A stretch of DNA of 45,761 bases, from contig PJAB01000081.1 of the NCBI GenBank assembly GCA_002887195.1, positions 1 through 45,761 of the forward strand. Reading direction: 5' to 3'. Below, one piece after another: positions 40,101-45,761 of this stretch; the first letter of the stretch is position 1; each line of letters opens with the position of its first letter. The notes under the pieces were generated by a model, which had not been told where the DNA came from, made no database searches, and saw nothing but the letters and a program-made list of their open reading frames with translations. This DNA is from Chrysochromulina parva. Lineage: Eukaryota; Haptophyta; Prymnesiales; Chrysochromulinaceae. The position numbers and the translations under genes are program-made.

Positions 40101-43100
40101 CCAATGCGAGAACGCTTGCGGCACACAATCGGACGAGAGGCGCACACGCCCATCGCCCGCGGCGGCGTCGCCGCCCTCATCGTCGAGCTCGACCGTCTTG
40201 ACCACGGCGCCGAAATTCGTGTTCCACTTGCGGAAGGTACCTTCAATCTTGCGCTCCGCAAAGAGCGAACGACGCGGGATCTCATCTGGATCTGCCTTCT
40301 CGCCGGCACGGCGCGTTACGCGCCCCGTCTTGATGAAGCAGTGGTTCATGTACGAGACGCTCGGAAGGCCGTCTATCTCGAGAGCCTCGGCATCGTCGTT
40401 GAAGCGCTTCGCGAGCATGTGCGCCGCATGCTGCGTGACGAGCGCCTTGCGATGAAAGTCGTCATCTTCGTGCTCCGCGCGTTCGTGTCGACTCTCCTTG
40501 ACCACCCACTCCTCATCTTCAGTGGTGAAGCTGTTCTTGGACAGGAAGAAGGCTACGAACGCGTTGCGCTCGCCGCCGTGGCCAAGTAGCTTGGACGAGA
40601 TCAGAAGGGTGTGCCCTTCAGGCAGCCTGAGCAAATCCGAGTTGAAGTCCCCGAGCCTCTCTGGCGGGAGTAGCACCTGATGAGGGATGCGATCAATAGG
40701 CCATCAGAGGTCATCAGAGGCTATCAGAGGTATATCGTTCGGGTATATCAGAGGCAATCATGGAGGTGAATGAGCCTCTCTGGCGGGAGCAGCACCTTGC
40801 AGTCCTCGTAACGGTAGAAGCGCTCGCCCAGGGAGCGGTCGACGCGACGCAACGCACGCTGCTTCTTGTCCAAGGTCACTGAGACCGACGAGAGGCGAGA
40901 GACCGCCACAGACGAGGCAAAGGTGGTCACGGCCGTCTCAAGCGCCTTGTACCCCTCTGGCCCGCTCACGGCGCGGTACTCAGCCACGCGCGCGGGGTAC
41001 GCCTCTGCCATCATGCGCAGCATCGCCTCATCGGCCTCGCCAAAGCCAAGGAGCGAGAACTGCTCGATATAACTGCCGCTCCGCTGCACTGCCTTGTGCA
41101 GCTCTGACAGCGCCTGCCGTAGGTGCGCGGGCAGCACGCGCTCATCGATGTGATCGGAGGGCTTGCCGTCGGAGAAGAAGAGGATTGACGTCTTGGCGCT
41201 CTCCTTCATGAAAGGGGCTGTGAGCTCCACCAGCTTGGCGAGCAGCTCGAGTGCGGGCAGGTAGTCGCCATGCCCTCGCGGCTCGTCGATGGCGCGCAGG
41301 ATGCGGTCAGCGAGGCTATGATCGAGCGGGAAGAGGGCAAACGGGGGCCTCGTCGAACCCCTTTGGATCTTGATCAGCGACACGCGCTCGTGCGCCTGCG
41401 CGCCCGCATCGATCTGCGTCTTGAGGAAGTGTGTCGTGAGCAGCCGCTTAGCCGCCTCTGTCCGTGAGATGTCGCCCTCAGCGGTGCCCGTGTGCACATC
41501 GACCTGCCGCATCGAGGCGCTATTGTCCACCACGAGAATGGTGTGGGCCGAGAAGCAGCTTTTCGGTCCAAGGTCGACAGGCAGCTCGCATTCCAGGGCG
41601 TAGAGCGAGGTGGCCTCCTTCATCGTCAGGTGGTCGAGGTGCTCTTGGCCCCAACTCAGAGCCTCACGCCAGCGCCTCTTGCGAGCGTCATCGAGGCTGT
41701 CCTCGTCGACACAGTCGAGCTGCTTCAGAGCAGCACGCAACACATCAGAGCTTGAGGCACTAGAGTGAAGGGCCGTGATGAGGGAGTCGAAGGACTCGGC
41801 CGGACGCACGGTCGTACTGTCGAGCGTGGCTGAGCTCAATCCCGAGCTCAATCCCGAGCTCAAGGCCGGACGATGAGCGACTCGCTCCACCTCACGCTCT
41901 GCCTCCCCGATGCTCTGCTGCTCCACATGAAAGTGGCTCTCCTCTGGCTGCTGCTCCTCCCCCTCCATTCCATTCGAACGTGTTTCGACGCTTGTGAAGA
42001 AACCACCCTCCTCCCTGCCCTCCCCCTCCTCTCTGTCCTCCCTGTTCTCCCTGTTCTCCCCCTCCTTCCTGCCCTCCGCTTCCTCCCCCTCCTCCCCCTC
42101 CTCCCCCTCCTCCTCGATCACTCCTCCTCCTCCCCAAGCCCTTTGTTTCTCAAACTTGTTCTTCCCGAGTTGCTCGAGTTGCTTCTTGTTCTTCCCGACT
42201 TGCTCGAGTTGCAACTTCAGTTCCTCGAGTTGCTTCTTGTTCTTGACCCCCTCCTCACCCTCGTCCTCGAAAAGCTTCGTGAGGGTCTTCATGGTCGGCA
42301 CAGCGGAGCTTTTGGTCGGCGCTGCCGTAAGCACCTGCGGCGAGTTCACGTGTGCACGCAGCAGCTCCACGATCGACTGGTGCACACTCTTCGTCCCCTT
42401 GGTCTCGGCGATGGTCTCGGCAATGGTCAAGGGGGTGAAGGCGGTGTCCCGCATGCTGAGCATCGGGTCCGCACGCCCCTTGACGAGCTCCTTCACCGTC
42501 GCCAGATGACCACGGTCACACGCCGCGTAGAGGGGCGTCACGCCATCTTTGGTGTGGAACATGTCGGGCGCAAACTGCGCACGTAGGAGCAGCTTGAGTG
42601 CGTCGACGTTGCCGTTGTACGCGGCCGCATACAGCGGCGTCGCACCCGAATCGTCGACCCACTCGCGCACCTTGGTCCGCTTCTTGAGGCTCAGGTTGCT
42701 GACCTTGTTGAGAAGGGGCTCGAGCTGTCGCGTATCTCCGCCCTCGAATGCAAGGCGGAAGAGCTCCGAACCCAATTCATCCACACTCCAGGGTTTCTTC
42801 TTCCCCGGGTTAGCGTCCTCGAGCCTTGACGAAACATTCCCTTTCGCCTGCCTCGCTTCAACCGCCTTCCTGCGTTCCTCCCGCTCCTTGATTTCGGCCT
42901 GCTTCTTCTCCTCGAGCGCCTGCCGTTGCTTCTCCTTGGCCTCGCGTAGGATGGCATCCTCCCGTGCCCACGCTTCCACCTGTTGGTAGAATTGGTTATC
43001 CGCACTATCGAATTCTGTGTAATCGGAGACTCTCGTTTGTAACTCTCGTTTGTAGTTAACGGAGTACTCCCGTAGCGCTGCTTGCAATGCTTGCCGACTC

Positions 43101-45760
43101 CTCGGCACGAGTGCCAGGCTGTTCCAGTACTTGTAACGTCCGCAGTCCGCCTGCTTGGAAGACTGGGGCCACCCATGGACGAGGGTCTGCAGAATAATCT
43201 TGAGCACAAAATCACGCTCCTGATCGGATTCGCATTTCTTGTACGAGGCTACCATCCAATCGATCACGCCCAGGTCGAGCTGATTCAACATCACATGATT
43301 GTCTGTCAAGGCTTGGCTTAATCGAGGTGGCAACGGCTCCATCAGAATCGAAGCAGGGCAGTTGATCCGTCCCTTTCCACCATCAAACTCGACGCAAACA
43401 CGATTCGCCTGATCTGCACACTCAGCAGTGCAAGGGCCAATCACCGTGCCTGCGTCCCCAACCGCGACTGGGTACATGTTCAAGCCAGCTGTCACGCGGT
43501 CGCCCCTCCGGTACCCGCCGGCGAGCCTTGTCAGACGGAGTTCAGTCGAAGCGATGTAGTTCAACCGTCCTTTCCCGCCATCAAACTCGACGCAAACACG
43601 AGTCGCCTTATCGTCCACCTGAGAGCTGCAAGGGCCAATCACCGTGCCTGCCTCCCCAACCGCGACTTTACCACAAACGACGCGAGTCGTCACGCGGTCG
43701 CCCCTCCGGTACCCGCCGGCGAGCCTTGTCAGATTGAGCTCAGTCGAAGCGATGTAGTTGTTCCTTCCTTTCCCGCCATCAAACTCGACGCAAACACGAG
43801 TCGCCTTATCTGCACACTCAGCAGTGCAAGGGCCAGCGGCGACGTCCACCTTGTACTCACCTTGGACATGGTCGTAAGCACCCGCGCCCTCCACCCGAAG
43901 TACGACTGCACCCGTATTACCCTTGGCGTAGTCCTCGAACCGGAGCTCCTCCAACGATTTGGATTCGTAATAAGGCATCTTGGTGATCGAGCAGTACTGG
44001 TATGCCTGCACTTGGCCGGGCGCGCCCGCGACTTGCTCCCTCTCCTGCACCGGCTTATACGGTGGGTTGCCCGTGCCGGCCGCGGCCGCCCCGCCAAAGC
44101 CGGCGGCACCACCGCCAAAGCCGGCGGCACCACCGCCGAAGCCAGCGGCACCACCGCCAAAGCCGCCGAACCCGACCGCGGGCGCGGGCGCGCGCGCGGG
44201 CGCGCCAAATGTTATCGAGGCACTTCCAAAGGTGAAGGTCGGCGGAGATCCTGGCGCGTTGAAGGGGTTGACAGCTGGCGCCGGTGCGCCTCCGAAAAGG
44301 CCGGCAGCTGGCGCGTTGAAGGGGTTGACAGCTGGCGCCGGTGCGCCTCCGAAAAGGCCGGCAGCTGGCGCCGGTGCGCCTCCGAAAAGGCCGGTAGCTG
44401 GCGCCGGGGCGCCTCCGAAAAGGCCGGCAGCTGGCGCCGGGGCTACGAAAAAACCGGCACCTGGCGCCGGTGCGCCTCCGAAAAGGCCGGCAGCTGGCGC
44501 TGGTGCGCCTCCGAAGAGGCCGGCAGCTGGCGCCGGGGCTACGAAAAAACCGGCACCTGGCACAGGTGTGCTCCTGAAAAGGCCGGCAGCTGGCGCTGGT
44601 GCGCCTCCAAAAAGGCCGGCAGCTGGCGCTGGTGCGCCTCCGAAAAAACCGGCAGCTGGCGCCGGTGCGCCGCCGAAAAGGCCGGCAGCTGGCGCCGGTG
44701 CGCCTCCGAAAAGGCCGGTAGCTGGCGCCGGTGCGCCTCCGAAAAGGCCGGTAGCTGGCGCCGGTGCGCCTCCGAAAAGGCCGGCAGCTGGCGCCGGGGC
44801 TACGAAAAAACCGGCACCTGGCACAGGTGTGCTCCTGAAAAGGCCGGCAGCTGGCGCTGGTGCGCCTCCGAAAAGGCCGGCAGCTGGCGCCGGTGCGCCT
44901 CCGAAAAGGCCGGCGGCTGGCGCCGGTGCGCCTCCGAAGAGGCTGGCGGCTGGCGCGTTGAAGGGGTTGACAGCTGGCGCCGGTGCGCCTCCGAAAAGGC
45001 CGGCAGCTGGCGCCGGGGCTACGAAAAAACCGGCACCTGGCGCAGGTGTGCTCCTGAAAAGGCCGGCAGCTGGCGCTGGTGCGCCTCCGAAAAGGCCGGC
45101 GGCTGGCGCCGGTGCGCCTCCGAAGAGGCCGGCAGCTGGCGCCGGGGCTACGAAAAAACCGGCACCTGGCGCCGGTGCGCCGCCGAAAAGGCCGGCAGCT
45201 GGCGCTGGTGCGCCTCCAAAAAGGCCGGCAGCTGGCGCCGGTGCGCCTCCGAAAAGGCCGGCGGCTGGCGCGTTGAAGGGTTTGACAGCTGGCGCTGGTG
45301 CGCCTCCGAAAAGGCCGGCAGCTGGCGCCGGTGTGCTTCTGAAAAGGCCGGCGGCCGGTGTGCTTCTGAAAAGGCCGGCAGCTGGCGCCGGTGTGCTTCT
45401 GAAAAGGCCGGCGGCCGGTGTGCTTCTGAAAAGGCCGGCGGCTGGCGCCGGTGCGCCTCCGAAGAGGCTCGGAGTCGCGATCGCGATCGCGAGCGCCGGC
45501 GCGTTGGTGCCGGCGGTCTTCCCCTGCAAAGCTGCATGTTTGGCCACAATCTCCGTTAGGTGGTGAGCGCTCCGTGGTCGTTCGTATCCTTGCGCTGCGA
45601 GACAGCGCGTTCTCTCCGGTGACTCACCTTGAGACGAATGATGTAGCATGACAAGGCCACTGTCCTCGATAGTGAACTTCCAACGACCAAACGTGGTGGT
45701 GCAGCCCAACGATGTGCTCAGCGGATGAGCGCCTGGCGAAGTCATGAGAATGCCAAGCAA
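37110..45760 (-). CDS. Nup98-like GLFG / SH3-like / ankyrin / vWFA / alpha-kinase fusion (5' partial)
   Basis: Two exons of about 1,655 and 1,189 codons. The ORF runs off the window; the first ATG inside is 45745. From the N-terminus: about 39 GLFGG/GLFRSTP/GFFVAP-type repeats; FG-rich FGGFGGG; a Nup98-type SITKMPYYESKSLEELRFED motif (about 43929-43985); three SH3-like repeats (VCVEFDGGKGR ... RRGDRVT ... VGEAGTVIGPC); ankyrin repeats (GATPLYAAAYNGNVDALKLL, GVTPLYAACDRGHLATVKEL); a Glu/Lys coil; and a vWFA domain with MIDAS DNSAS (ILVVDNSASM). After the 119-nt intron (40677-40795) comes an alpha-kinase domain: WVVKESRHE, FAERKIEGTFRKWNTNFG, AFSHWTIDFSG, CLVCDLQGC, DPVIHS and the zinc-site HKCNDVC. 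Then a Pro-rich, RGG-rich tail follows. Alpha-kinase plus vWFA is known from VwkA-type kinases. Its union with FG repeats suggests action at or near the nuclear pore, as inference. The catalytic motifs look intact. Confidence 0.85.
40653..40797 (-). mobile_element. 119-nt intron with 26-nt flanking direct repeat
   Basis: GAGCCTCTCTGGCGGGAG(T/C)AGCACCT occurs at 40653-40678 and 40772-40797 with one mismatch. The predicted intron is 40677-40795: AAG|GTGCTGCTCCC ... CCCTCATCAG|GTGCTACTCCC, phase 0, joining EDCK to VLLPPERLGDF. Without splicing the frame ends in a stop inside the intron (IHLHDCL then stop). The interior carries TGATTGCCTCTGAT and CTCTGATGACCTCTGATGGC, like the calpain intron. Confidence 0.8.
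43333..43850 (-). repeat. Three tandem SH3-like repeats, highly similar in DNA
   Basis: Three units each carry RVCVEFDGGKGR, and two are followed by ASTEL-LTRLAGGYRRGDRVT and a GTVIGPC end. At the DNA level CGGTCGCCCCTCCGGTACCC and GCCGGCGAGCCTTGTCAGA recur unchanged at about 43498 and 43700, so the repeat is young. The GDRV...GTVIG pattern resembles MIB/HERC2-like and KOW/SH3-like barrels that bind peptides or nucleic acid. Confidence 0.7.
44258..45475 (-). repeat. GLFG-coding minisatellite
   Basis: About 1.2 kb of tandem units of roughly 33-45 nt built on the plus strand from GGCGCCGGTGCGCCTCCGAA and AAGGCCGGCAGCT. They encode APAPAAGLFGG with variants RSTP, GFFVAP and NPFNAPA. Larger blocks recur, such as GLFGG-GLFRSTPVPGAGFFVA, suggesting unequal crossing-over. 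Length polymorphism and assembly error are both likely here. Confidence 0.85.
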
Positions 45761-45761
45761 T

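Noticed and set aside
43862..45566. Long plus-strand ORFs (up to 565 codons) opposite the GLFG region
   Set aside because: They are antisense shadows of the GC-rich minisatellite: Trp/Arg/Lys-rich repeats with no family features, while the minus frame encodes a coherent Nup98-like and kinase protein.

Overview
The window is nuclear DNA of a GC-rich unicellular alga. It shows long ORFs interrupted by a few very short introns, eukaryote-only families (COG5, calpain, U-box, alpha-kinase, MRH receptor, Nup98-type repeats, F-box-style LRRs), and two proteins with N-termini like those imported into red-derived complex plastids: a hydrophobic leader, then Phe at the presumed cleavage site. A haptophyte fits best. 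A pelagophyte or other stramenopile remains possible. There are no prokaryotic operon signals, CRISPR arrays or rRNA. The only tRNA hint is one weak Pol III B-box.

Layout, left to right: a coiled-coil protein riddled with small intron-like insertions (399-4969, minus); a decayed PPR remnant (about 5042-5340); a small acidic protein (6249-6665, minus) divergent from a GRF-zinc-finger/calpain/UIM protease (6847-10459, plus); an LRR protein (10634-11524, plus); a membrane protein with two MRH-like domains (11947-14533, minus); an F-box-like LRR protein (14709-16601, plus); a plastid-type protein (17235-18002, minus); a membrane-anchored DUF6473-like protein (18596-19987, minus); COG5 (20172-22427, minus) divergent from a 2,923-residue polyQ/IQ/U-box/TPR protein (22548-31319, plus); a small IQ protein (31632-32573, plus); a 2OG-Fe(II) oxygenase fused to DUF3050 (33174-35285, minus); a second plastid-type protein (35829-36626, minus); and a giant protein joining Nup98-like GLFG repeats, SH3-like repeats, ankyrin repeats, a vWFA domain and an alpha-kinase (37110-45760, minus, probably 5'-partial).

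The genes do not form one pathway. Two themes stand out. First, a family of short introner-like elements (core TTGCATGCAAGTGCTCACCAC, often ending in CCCCACAG) occurs at least ten times in two genes. These copies, and other introns in the window, are flanked by direct repeats of about 7-26 nt that place an AG|GT at both ends. That is what is expected if introns arise by insertion with target-site duplication. Second, several proteins are unusual domain fusions: Nup98/vWFA/alpha-kinase, 2OG oxygenase/DUF3050, GRF/calpain/UIM and IQ/tandem U-box/TPR. A 42-nt element with one mismatch also sits in sense orientation at the 5' ends of two unrelated genes and may be a shared promoter or 5'UTR signal.

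All domain names are from reading the translations by eye. No search was run, and start codons and splice sites are predictions.
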